From positions 682,001 through 746,000 of the forward strand of contig NZ_CP059165.1 of the NCBI RefSeq assembly GCF_013466425.1: a stretch of DNA of 64,000 bases, written 5' to 3'. Origin of the DNA: Mycobacterium vicinigordonae (lineage in GTDB: Bacteria > Actinomycetota > Actinomycetes > Mycobacteriales > Mycobacteriaceae). The position numbers were made by a program, and so were the translations under genes. Numbering within the stretch: the stretch's first letter is position 1; the number at the start of each line of letters is the position of its first letter. Positions 1 to 7,959 of the stretch are shown in pieces. The notes beneath the pieces are model-generated. The model had not been told where the DNA came from. It did not search any database and saw nothing but the letters and a program-made list of their open reading frames with translations.

Positions 1-1
1 G

Positions 2-1086
<1,085 letters not shown>

Positions 1087-1259
1087 ATCGCCAATAGCTG
1101 CGGACGCGAATGCCGATTTCCGGAAACTCCGGAGAATCCCCTGGGCGGCACGTAACCTGATGTCCTGGTCCGTCGCCTCCGAGGCGTGATTCCGGGGAAT
1201 GTGTCGACAGGGGTGGGACTGAACTATCCGCTCAACTTCTAGTTGGTGGGAGGCGTCTC

Positions 1260-2939
1260 ATGCCCTTGACCGTGGTACCCCAATTGTTGCAGTCGGCCGC
1301 TGGCCAGCTCGCCGATATCGGATCCACGCTCACCGACGCCAGCGCCGCCGCATCGGTACCCACCACAGGCTTGTTGGCCGCGGCGCAGGACGAGGTGTCG
1401 ACCGCGATCGCGGCGGTGTTCGGGTCCTACGGCGCGAGCTATCAGGCGTTCAGCGCCCAGGCTGCTTCGTTCCACGACGAATTTGTGCGCTTGCTGACCT
1501 CGGGGGCGAGTTCCTACGCGGCCGCGGAGGCTGCCGCTGCCGACCCGTTGCAGTCGGTGCTCGCCTTGATCAACGCGCCCACCCAGTCGTTGCTGGGTCG
1601 ACCGCTGATTGGCAATGGCGCCGACGGTGCGCCGGGACAGGCCGGGCAGGACGGCGGCCTGCTGTTCGGCAACGGCGGCAACGGTGGCGCCGGCAATAAC
1701 GTCGGGATGGCCGGCGGTAACGGTGGGGCCGCAGGTTTGATCGGCAACGGTGGTATCGGAGGCCGGGGCGGCTTCGGCGCGGCCGGCGGTAACGGCGGTA
1801 GTGGCGGCTGGCTGTACGGCAACGGTGGTTCCGGTGGTCAGGGGGGCGTTGCCTGGTCCTCCGGAACGAATGGTGGCAACGGTGGCGCGGGTGGCGCGGC
1901 CGGGTTGTTCGGCACCGGTGGGGCCGGCGGCGCCGGCGGTGCCGGCGGCCCCGGCGGACCCACCTTTAATCCACCGGCGAACTGGAACAACACCTCGGCC
2001 ACCCCGGGCGACTCCGGTAGCACTACCGCCAACGGCAATGGCACCGACGGCGGGACCGGCCACACCGGTGTCGCCAACCAGGCCGGTGGTACCGGCGGCA
2101 CTGGTGGCAGCACGGCGACATCAGACCCGCTGGGTAATGCCTTGACCGGTGGCAAAGGTGGAGACGGCGGGGTGGGCGGCACGGGCGCACCTGGAGGGAC
2201 CGGCGGCGCCGGGGGTGCCGGCAGCACCACCGGTGGCTACGTGAACGGTGGCGTCGGCGGCATGGGCGGGCAGGGCGGCCCCGGCGGCGCAGGTGGTGAC
2301 GGTGGCGCAGGTGGCTCGATTTCGGGCTCAGGGCCTGGCACCGGTGGCAACGGCGGCATGGGCGGTACCGGTGGCACCGGCGCGACCGGCGGAGCTGGCG
2401 GTGCTGGCGGAGCTGGCAGTATTGGCGCCTCGATTGGCGGGAACGGCGGCACCGGCGGGACCGGCGGTGTCGGTGCGGCCGGCCAGGCGGGCGGCTCGGG
2501 CGGCGCCGGAGGTGTTGGTGGCCGTGGTGGCCTCATCTATGGGGATGGTGGCATGGGCGGCTTCGGCGGTGGGGGCGCCATCGGGGGTGCCGGAGCTTCC
2601 GGCGGCCAGGGCGGTATTGGTGGCGGCGGTGGCGGGGGCACGGCCACTGGAGGTTCCGGCGGGACCGGCGGGACCGGCGGCGACGGCGGTGGCGGGGGAG
2701 CTGGCGGCAACGGCGGCAGTGGTGGCGCCGGAGGCGCAAGTGGCCTATTCGGACACGACGGGGTCGCCGGTTCAGGCGGTGTTGGTGGCATGGGCGGTGC
2801 CGGAGGCAGCGGCGGATTACCAGGGATCGGTGGCGGAGGAGGAAGCGGCGTTTTCCACAACGGCACTCCTGGGGGCCTCGGTTCCTTCGGTCACAACGGC
2901 ACGAATGGAACCAACGGCACTAACGGGGCGTCAGGCTGA
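1260..2939 (+). CDS. PE_PGRS family protein
   Basis: The 559-residue protein has an N-terminal PE domain of about 95 residues. It carries the T7SS export motif YAAAE near residue 85 and the linker [22 protein letters not shown]. About 420 residues of Gly-Gly-Ala/Gly-Gly-Asn repeats follow, ending with [20 protein letters not shown] proteins are exported by ESX-5 and are cell-surface associated. A GGGAGG ribosome site precedes the ATG. No PE_PGRS gene lies at this point in M. tuberculosis as I recall it, so this is probably a lineage-specific insertion between the flavin reductase and the Sdh1 operon. No C-terminal enzymatic domain is seen. Confidence 0.93.
   Translation: MPLTVVPQLLQSAAGQLADIGSTLTDASAAASVPTTGLLAAAQDEVSTAIAAVFGSYGASYQAFSAQAASFHDEFVRLLTSGASSYAAAEAAAADPLQSVLALINAPTQSLLGRPLIGNGADGAPGQAGQDGGLLFGNGGNGGAGNNVGMAGGNGGAAGLIGNGGIGGRGGFGAAGGNGGSGGWLYGNGGSGGQGGVAWSSGTNGGNGGAGGAAGLFGTGGAGGAGGAGGPGGPTFNPPANWNNTSATPGDSGSTTANGNGTDGGTGHTGVANQAGGTGGTGGSTATSDPLGNALTGGKGGDGGVGGTGAPGGTGGAGGAGSTTGGYVNGGVGGMGGQGGPGGAGGDGGAGGSISGSGPGTGGNGGMGGTGGTGATGGAGGAGGAGSIGASIGGNGGTGGTGGVGAAGQAGGSGGAGGVGGRGGLIYGDGGMGGFGGGGAIGGAGASGGQGGIGGGGGGGTATGGSGGTGGTGGDGGGGGAGGNGGSGGAGGASGLFGHDGVAGSGGVGGMGGAGGSGGLPGIGGGGGSGVFHNGTPGGLGSFGHNGTNGTNGTNGASG
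1620..2900 (+). repeat. PGRS GC-rich repetitive region
   Basis: Imperfect tandem copies of GGCGGNGCCGGN-type units encode Gly-Gly-X triplets. This region is prone to slippage, recombination and assembly error, so its exact length should be treated with care. The opposite strand yields long proline-rich open frames that are artefacts of this composition. Confidence 0.9.
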
Positions 2940-2955
2940 GTTTCCCGACGGCGGG

Positions 2956-3111
2956 TTACGGCCGCTCGCTCAGTTTCGCCCGGTAGGTGGCGACCCGCTG
3001 CTCGATCTCGGCGGCGTCGTCTGGACGCCCTTCCTTGCGCGCCACCTCGGCGCGGACCGAGAGTTCGCGGATCGCGGTGCGAATGTCGTTGATGCTGGTG
3101 ATTTCTGGCAT
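2956..3111 (-). CDS. Small 51-residue protein at the 3' end of the Sdh1 operon
   Basis: A short leftward ORF begins with ATG at 3111 (MPEITSINDIRTAIRELSVR) and ends RAKLSERP with TAA. It is preceded by AGGAAGG about 11 nt upstream. It lies 73 bp downstream of sdhB on the same strand and 16 bp from the convergent PE_PGRS stop. The product is highly charged and predicted helical (alternating RxE/ExxR segments), with no membrane segment or cysteine. I do not recognise a family. Position suggests co-transcription with the succinate dehydrogenase genes. A regulatory or accessory role is inference only. Confidence 0.6.
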   Translation of the reverse strand: MPEITSINDIRTAIRELSVRAEVARKEGRPDDAAEIEQRVATYRAKLSERP

Positions 3112-3184
3112 TCCAACCTGCCCTTCCTATCGCTGGCAGACTTCGATACTCCAGGTGTACCCGAAGCCACCGAGCGATAACAGG

Positions 3185-3931
3185 TCAGCGGCGGAACAGC
3201 TTGTTGCCCAGCCAGACCACGGGGTCGTACTTGCGGTCGGCGACCCGTTCTTTCATCGGGATCAACGCGTTGTCGGTGATCTTGATGTGTTCCGGACACA
3301 CCTCGGTGCAGCACTTGGTGATGTTGCAGTAGCCCAGGCCGAACTCCTCCTGGGCCTGCTTCTGCCGATCCACCGTGTCCAGCGGGTGCATGTCCAGCTC
3401 GGCGACGCGCATCAGGAAACGCGGGCCGGAGAAGGCCTGCTTGTTCTCGTCGTGGTCACGGATCACGTGGCAGACGTTCTGGCACAGGAAGCATTCGATG
3501 CACTTGCGGAACTCCTGCGAGCGTTGTACGTCGATCTGGGCCATCCGGTATTCACCGGGCTGCAGGTCCTTGGGAGGCGTAAACGACGGGATCTCGCGCG
3601 CCTTCTCGTAATTGAACGACACATCGGTCACCAGGTCGCGGATCACCGGGAAGGTCCGGATCGGGGTGACGGTGACGACCTCGTTCTCTTCGAACGTCGA
3701 CATCCGGGTCATGCACATCAAACGGGGCTTGCCGTTGATCTCCGCCGAACAGGATCCGCACTTGCCGGCTTTGCAGTTCCACCGCACTGCCAGGTCGGGC
3801 GTCTGCGTCTGCTGCAGCCGGTGGATAACGTCGAGGACCACTTCGCCCTCGTTGACCTCGACGGTGAAATCCGCGAGGCCGCCGCCGTTCTCGTCGCCGC
3901 GCCACACCCGCATGCTCGCGTTGTAGGCCAT
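3185..3931 (-). CDS. sdhB: Succinate dehydrogenase iron-sulfur subunit (Sdh1 type, Rv0247c-like)
   Basis: The 248-residue protein has an N-terminal plant-type [2Fe-2S] ferredoxin domain with Cys53, Cys58, Cys61 and Cys73 (CKAGKCGSC...C). Its C-terminal domain carries Cys144/147/150/154 (CIECFLCQNVC) and Cys202/207/208/212, enough for the [4Fe-4S] and [3Fe-4S] clusters. It transfers electrons from the flavoprotein to the membrane anchor in respiratory succinate oxidation or fumarate reduction. Its ATG overlaps the sdhA stop as TAATG, so translation is coupled. Length equals that of Rv0247c as I remember it. Confidence 0.95.
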   Translation of the reverse strand: MAYNASMRVWRGDENGGGLADFTVEVNEGEVVLDVIHRLQQTQTPDLAVRWNCKAGKCGSCSAEINGKPRLMCMTRMSTFEENEVVTVTPIRTFPVIRDLVTDVSFNYEKAREIPSFTPPKDLQPGEYRMAQIDVQRSQEFRKCIECFLCQNVCHVIRDHDENKQAFSGPRFLMRVAELDMHPLDTVDRQKQAQEEFGLGYCNITKCCTEVCPEHIKITDNALIPMKERVADRKYDPVVWLGNKLFRR

Positions 3932-5868
3932 TACGCTCTCCGTTCCGGGTGCTCGGCCAGCTCTTCGTCGGTGTAGTACTTCTCCAGTTCAGAGATCTTG
4001 AAGAGTTCTAGCAAGTCTGACCGCATCGGGATCTGCGGCTCGCGGCTGACGGTGATGTGGTTTCCGTCGGTGGCGACGGCTTCGGCCGAGGCCTCCCGGC
4101 ACACCAGCAGCGTCTTGCGCCAGCCCGAGTCCATGCCCGGATGGTCGTCGCGGGTGTGGCCGCCGCGACTCTCGGTTCGTTCCAACGCTGCCCTGGCCAC
4201 ACACTCACTGACCATCAGCATGTTGCGCAGATCGATCGCCAGGTTCCAGCCGGGGTTGTACTGCCGGCCCCCTTCGACCTGCACGTTGCGGTAGCGCGCC
4301 CAGAGCTCCTTGAGATGCGTCAGGGCCTTGGTGATCTCGTCCTCTTTGCGGATGATGCCGACCAGGTCGTTCATCACGTGCTGCAGGTCGCTCTGCAATG
4401 CGTACGGATTCTCCGGTGCCGAACCGTCCGTGGGGCCGGAGAAGGGCTTGAGAGCGAACTCTGCGGCATCTTCGATGGCCTGGTCGGAAACCGACGGGCG
4501 GCTGCTCAGCGCGCGCACGTAGTCGGCGGCGCCCAGGCCGGCGCGGCGGCCGAACACCAGCAGGTCGGACAACGAGTTGCCGCCCAACCGGTTGGAACCG
4601 TGCATGCCGCCGGAGCACTCACCGGCGGCGAACAGCCCGGGGACCTTCGCCGCGCCGGTGTCGGCGTCCACCTCGACGCCACCCATCACGTAGTGACAGG
4701 TGGGGCCGACCTCCATTGGCTCCTTGGTGATGTCGACCTCGGCCAGCTCCATGAACTGGTGGTACATCGACGGCAGCCGGCGCTTGATCTCCGCCGGCGT
4801 CAGGCGGGACGCGATGTCGAGGTAGACACCGCCGTGCGGGGTGCCGCGTCCGGCCTTGACCTCGGAGTTGATGGCACGGGCCACCTCGTCACGGGGCAGC
4901 AAGTCCGGGGTGCGACGAGCCGAGTCGTTGTCCTTGAGCCACTGGTCGGCTTCTTCCTCGGTCTCGGCGTACTGGCCTTTGAAGACCGGCGGGATGTAGC
5001 CGAACATGAACCGGGTTCCCTCGGAGTTCTTCAGCACCCCGCCGTCGCCGCGGACGCCTTCGGTGACCAGGATTCCCTTGACGCTCAGCGGCCACACCAT
5101 GCCCGTCGGGTGGAACTGGACGAACTCCATGTTGATCAGCGTCGCGCCGGCCCGCAGCGCCAGGGCATGCCCGTCGCCGGTGTACTCCCAGGAGTTCGAG
5201 GTGACCTTGAACGACTTGCCGATGCCGCCGGTCGCCAGCACCACCGCGGGCGCTTCGAAGAGCACAAAGTTGCCGCTCTCGCGCCAGTAGCCGAACGCCC
5301 CGGCGATCCGCCCCTCGTCTCCGGAGCCGTCCTTGAGTAACTCGGTGACGGTGCATTCGGCGAACACCCGGATGCGGGCTTCGTAGTCGCCGAACTCCGC
5401 ATAGTCCTCCTGCTGCAGCGAGACGATCTTCTGCTGCATGGTGCGGATCAGCTCCAAGCCGGTGCGGTCGCCGACGTGCGCGAGCCGGGGATAGGTGTGA
5501 CCACCGAAGTTGCGCTGGCTGATCCGGCCGTCCTTGGTGCGGTCGAACAGCGCACCGTAGGTCTCCAGCTCCCACACCCGGTCGGGTGCCTCCTTGGCGT
5601 GCAGCTCGGCCATCCGCCAGTTGTTCAGGAACTTACCGCCGCGCATGGTGTCGCCAAAGTGGGTCTGCCAGTTGTCTTTCGGGTTGGCGTTGCCCATCGA
5701 GGCGGCGCAGCCGCCCTCGGCCATGACGGTGTGGGCCTTGCCGAACAGCGACTTGGTCACCACCGCGACCTTCAAGCCGCGTTCCCGCGCCTCGATGACC
5801 GCGCGTAACCCGGCACCGCCGGCGCCGATTACGACGACGTCGTAGGCATGCCGTTCGACCTCAACCAT
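3931..5868 (-). CDS. sdhA: Succinate dehydrogenase/fumarate reductase flavoprotein subunit (Rv0248c-like)
   Basis: The 645-residue flavoprotein starts with an FAD-binding Rossmann motif (VVVIGAGGAGLRA). It has the covalent-FAD attachment region KAHTVMAEGG with His46, the substrate and active-site segments HPTGMVWPLS and the long C-terminal helical domain. It catalyses succinate to fumarate oxidation at the inner face of the membrane. It sits between the anchor gene upstream and sdhB downstream in one leftward operon. GTGAGG precedes the ATG. In mycobacteria this set is called Sdh1, distinct from the Rv3316-3319 Sdh2 complex. Confidence 0.95.
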   Translation of the reverse strand: MVEVERHAYDVVVIGAGGAGLRAVIEARERGLKVAVVTKSLFGKAHTVMAEGGCAASMGNANPKDNWQTHFGDTMRGGKFLNNWRMAELHAKEAPDRVWELETYGALFDRTKDGRISQRNFGGHTYPRLAHVGDRTGLELIRTMQQKIVSLQQEDYAEFGDYEARIRVFAECTVTELLKDGSGDEGRIAGAFGYWRESGNFVLFEAPAVVLATGGIGKSFKVTSNSWEYTGDGHALALRAGATLINMEFVQFHPTGMVWPLSVKGILVTEGVRGDGGVLKNSEGTRFMFGYIPPVFKGQYAETEEEADQWLKDNDSARRTPDLLPRDEVARAINSEVKAGRGTPHGGVYLDIASRLTPAEIKRRLPSMYHQFMELAEVDITKEPMEVGPTCHYVMGGVEVDADTGAAKVPGLFAAGECSGGMHGSNRLGGNSLSDLLVFGRRAGLGAADYVRALSSRPSVSDQAIEDAAEFALKPFSGPTDGSAPENPYALQSDLQHVMNDLVGIIRKEDEITKALTHLKELWARYRNVQVEGGRQYNPGWNLAIDLRNMLMVSECVARAALERTESRGGHTRDDHPGMDSGWRKTLLVCREASAEAVATDGNHITVSREPQIPMRSDLLELFKISELEKYYTDEELAEHPERRA

Positions 5869-5920
5869 GGAACCTCACTCAGCTTTTGAATATTCGTTCT
5901 CGATACGGCTGAAAGGCTGT

Positions 5921-6748
5921 TCAGCCAATGAATCTGAAGTCGGAGATGGTGCCGCTGGACACCAACGCGACATAAAAATCGGTGACCATCAATGTTCCGA
6001 GCGTGATCCACGCGTACATCTTGTGTCGCTCGTTGATCTTGCTCACCTGGGTCCAGATCCAGTACCGCACAGGGTGTTTGGAGAAGTGCTTGAGCCGGCC
6101 TCCGGTCACGTGCCGGCAGGAGTGGCAGGACAGGGTGTACACCCACAACATGATCACGTTGCCGAGCAGTATCAGGTTGCCCAGGCCGAAACCGAATCCG
6201 CCAGTCTCGTCCGAATGGAATGCGACGATCGCGTCGTAGGTGTTGATCACCGAGATGATGCCGGCGATGTAGAAGAAGTACCGGTGGGTGTTCTGGATGA
6301 TCAGCGGAAGCCGGGTCTCCCCGGTGTAGTGCACGCGGGGCTCGGCCACCGCGCATGCGGTGGGCGACTGCCACACCGTGCGGTAGTAGGCGCCGCGGTA
6401 GTAGTAGCAGGTCAGCCGGAACAGCAGCAGGAACGGCAGTGTCATCGCCGCATAGGGCAGCCACCACACGTCCGGCAGGATCTGCGGCCAGAACTCGCTG
6501 GCCTCCTTCGTGCAGCCCGTGCTGACGCACGGCGAGTAGAACGGCGTCAGGTAGTGGTATTTGGCGACGAAGTAGTTGTCTTGCGCAAACGCACGGGCGG
6601 TCGCGTAGATCACAAATGCGGCGAAGCCCAGGTTTATCCGCAGCGGCTGCAGCCACCATCGGTCGGTGCGAAGCGTCTTTTGCCCAATCCGGGCGCGGGT
6701 TGGTGAAAAGACGCCGGAGTCAGAACGGCTCGCCGTTGGTGCGCTCAT
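5921..6748 (-). CDS. sdhC: Sdh1 membrane anchor subunit (Rv0249c-like)
   Basis: The 275-residue protein has about five hydrophobic segments, near residues 38-55, 94-112, 155-175, 186-207 and 245-262. Cys/His-rich sites are CVSTGC (Cys74, Cys79) and CHSCRH (Cys208, His209, Cys211, His213). A published structure of mycobacterial Sdh1 describes a membrane-embedded Rieske-type cluster in this subunit. These residues are the obvious candidate ligands, though I cannot assign them individually. It anchors SdhAB and reduces menaquinone. It lies 52 bp upstream of sdhA in the same operon. Confidence 0.92.
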   Translation of the reverse strand: MSAPTASRSDSGVFSPTRARIGQKTLRTDRWWLQPLRINLGFAAFVIYATARAFAQDNYFVAKYHYLTPFYSPCVSTGCTKEASEFWPQILPDVWWLPYAAMTLPFLLLFRLTCYYYRGAYYRTVWQSPTACAVAEPRVHYTGETRLPLIIQNTHRYFFYIAGIISVINTYDAIVAFHSDETGGFGFGLGNLILLGNVIMLWVYTLSCHSCRHVTGGRLKHFSKHPVRYWIWTQVSKINERHKMYAWITLGTLMVTDFYVALVSSGTISDFRFIG

Positions 6749-6839
6749 CTATTTGTGTTCCTCTTCGAACGGGCTGTAGGTCGAAGGGTACACAGAACGG
6801 GCGCCCGCTACTTAGTCGGGCGTCCGGCCGGAAGCTCTG

Positions 6840-7136
6840 TCAAGAACGGTGATGACCTCCGACACCCTCGTCGTCGACATCGCGCCAGAATTCACTGTCG
6901 TACTGAGTGTCAGGGATGGCGATCTTCTCACCGGATTGCTGCACGGTGGCACGCGCGAAGTCCAATTCGGCAACGTCGTTGTCGAGTAATTGAATATCGC
7001 TGAGGATGCGGTCGGCGTCGATCACGATGCGGCGCGTGGCCGGGTTGTCCCCGTACCGCGCCTTCAAAGAACTCACACACCGCCGCAGGCCGCCCATGAG
7101 GTCATGCAGTTCGCTGAGTTCGGTGGTGGCGGACAA
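6840..7136 (-). CDS. Conserved hypothetical protein preceding the Sdh1 operon (Rv0250c-like)
   Basis: A 98-residue acidic, mostly helical protein begins with a TTG codon preceded by GGGAG at a 6-nt spacing. No membrane segment or metal motif is visible. The C-terminus DVDDEGVGGHHRS is likely disordered. It ends 91 bp upstream of the membrane anchor gene on the same strand, so it may be the first gene of the Sdh1 transcript. Length matches Rv0250c (about 97 aa, from memory). The function is unknown. Confidence 0.75.
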   Translation of the reverse strand: MSATTELSELHDLMGGLRRCVSSLKARYGDNPATRRIVIDADRILSDIQLLDNDVAELDFARATVQQSGEKIAIPDTQYDSEFWRDVDDEGVGGHHRS

Positions 7137-7293
7137 TCGGTGCTCCCGGGGCTGAAGGTGTTACGGATCACAGTACGGTTTCTCGATACTATCCACAGTC
7201 GCGGCGCTATGCCGGGCAAGCCTCGTCGCAGCTGCCGAAAAGCCGCTGGGGCCCCGGCGCGCCGTGGGCGTGCCGGGGCCGGTGCGGCGGTGA

Positions 7294-7743
7294 TTACTTG
7301 GTGATCGCGATGCGTTGCGGCGTAGAACCGGCGTACGCGCCGGCTACTCGGACGGTGAGTATGCCCGCGTCATACGACGCCGAGATCGCCTCGCCGGTGA
7401 CGTGCGCCGGCAGCTGGAACGACCGTCGGAACGATCCGTAGCGGATCTCGCGCAGGGTGCGTCCGTCCTTGTCCTGCGAGTGCTCGTCGCGGTGTTCGCC
7501 GTGGATGACCAGACGGCCTTTTTCCAATTCGACGTTGACATCCTTCTCGACGTCGACACCGGGCAGTTCGACGCGCACGACGGCGTCGTCACCGTCTTTG
7601 GCGATCTCAGCCGCTGGATTGAATCCGCTGTTCACGGGCCTGGAAGCGGCCCCGGCCCAGTCTGCGGAGGCCGGGCCGAAAAAGTCCCGTAACCACCGGT
7701 CGGTGTCCCACGCCGGACGCGACCACAAGGCAACATTGCTCAT
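7294..7743 (-). CDS. hsp: Hsp20-family small heat shock protein (Acr2-like, Rv0251c)
   Basis: The 149-residue alpha-crystallin-domain chaperone has VRVELPGVDVEKDVNVELEKG, RLVIHGEHRDEH and a C-terminal AYDAGILTVRV-like strand (SYDAGILTVRVAGA). It ends with the IAI motif (RIAITK) that bridges sHsp oligomers. It binds unfolding proteins without ATP. The start has an AAGGAG ribosome site. The upstream region shared with nirB holds a HspR-like dyad overlapped by a SigE/SigH-like promoter, matching the stress induction known for acr2 in M. tuberculosis. Confidence 0.93.
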   Translation of the reverse strand: MSNVALWSRPAWDTDRWLRDFFGPASADWAGAASRPVNSGFNPAAEIAKDGDDAVVRVELPGVDVEKDVNVELEKGRLVIHGEHRDEHSQDKDGRTLREIRYGSFRRSFQLPAHVTGEAISASYDAGILTVRVAGAYAGSTPQRIAITK

Positions 7744-7810
7744 GGATGACTCCTTGATCTTCGTTGTGAGTTAGCTGTGCCCGACGCTGCATTGGTCGGC
7801 TACTCGGTAG

Positions 7811-7837
7811 AACATGAGTCGACCACGCTAAAGTTCC
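7811..7837 (-). promoter_or_regulatory. Putative SigE/SigH promoter of the hsp20 gene
   Basis: On the minus strand a GGAAC -35 element (plus-strand 7833-7837) is followed after 19 nt by GTT (plus 7811-7813). This matches the GGAAC-N18/19-GTT pattern of extracytoplasmic sigma factors SigE/SigH. It lies about 70 nt upstream of the start codon. acr2 of M. tuberculosis is known to depend on these factors. The match is by eye only. Confidence 0.55.
7813..7833. promoter_or_regulatory. HspR-binding (HAIR-like) inverted repeat
   Basis: CATGAGT-N7-GCTAAAG matches the HAIR consensus CTTGAGT-N7-ACTCAAG at 11 of 14 positions with the exact 7-nt spacer. It lies inside the spacer of the putative SigE/SigH promoter, where bound repressor would block transcription of hsp20. 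HspR control of acr2 is known in M. tuberculosis. This degenerate copy is inferred. Confidence 0.5.
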
Positions 7838-7898
7838 ACCTGGGCGTTCGCCGTGAGCGAACACAATCACACAGGCAACTTTCAGCGGTGAGGTCGGC

Positions 7899-7936
7899 GT
7901 GACCGGGGCGTCACATTTCGCGTGGCTTTCCGCAAC
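7899..7936 (+). promoter_or_regulatory. Possible GlnR-type site upstream of nirB
   Basis: Four pentamers recur at 11-bp spacing: GTGAC, GTCAC, CGTGG and GCAAC, each separated by 6 nt. This is the spacing of actinobacterial GlnR a/b boxes (GTNAC-N6-GAAAC). The first two and the last keep the AC core; the third does not. It ends 24 bp before the nirB ATG. GlnR control of nirBD is reported in M. tuberculosis; this particular site is my guess. Confidence 0.35.
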
Positions 7937-7959
7937 ATCGCTCTCCTACCCTCGACCGC

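Noticed and set aside
1620..2900. Regular repeats that might be read as a CRISPR array
   Set aside because: The repeats are in-frame Gly-Gly-X codons of PE_PGRS, with no constant repeat-spacer lengths and no cas genes.
4057..5340. 427-residue plus-strand ORF
   Set aside because: Lies fully antisense to sdhA, has no family motif, and its composition is the usual third-position shadow of a high-GC gene.
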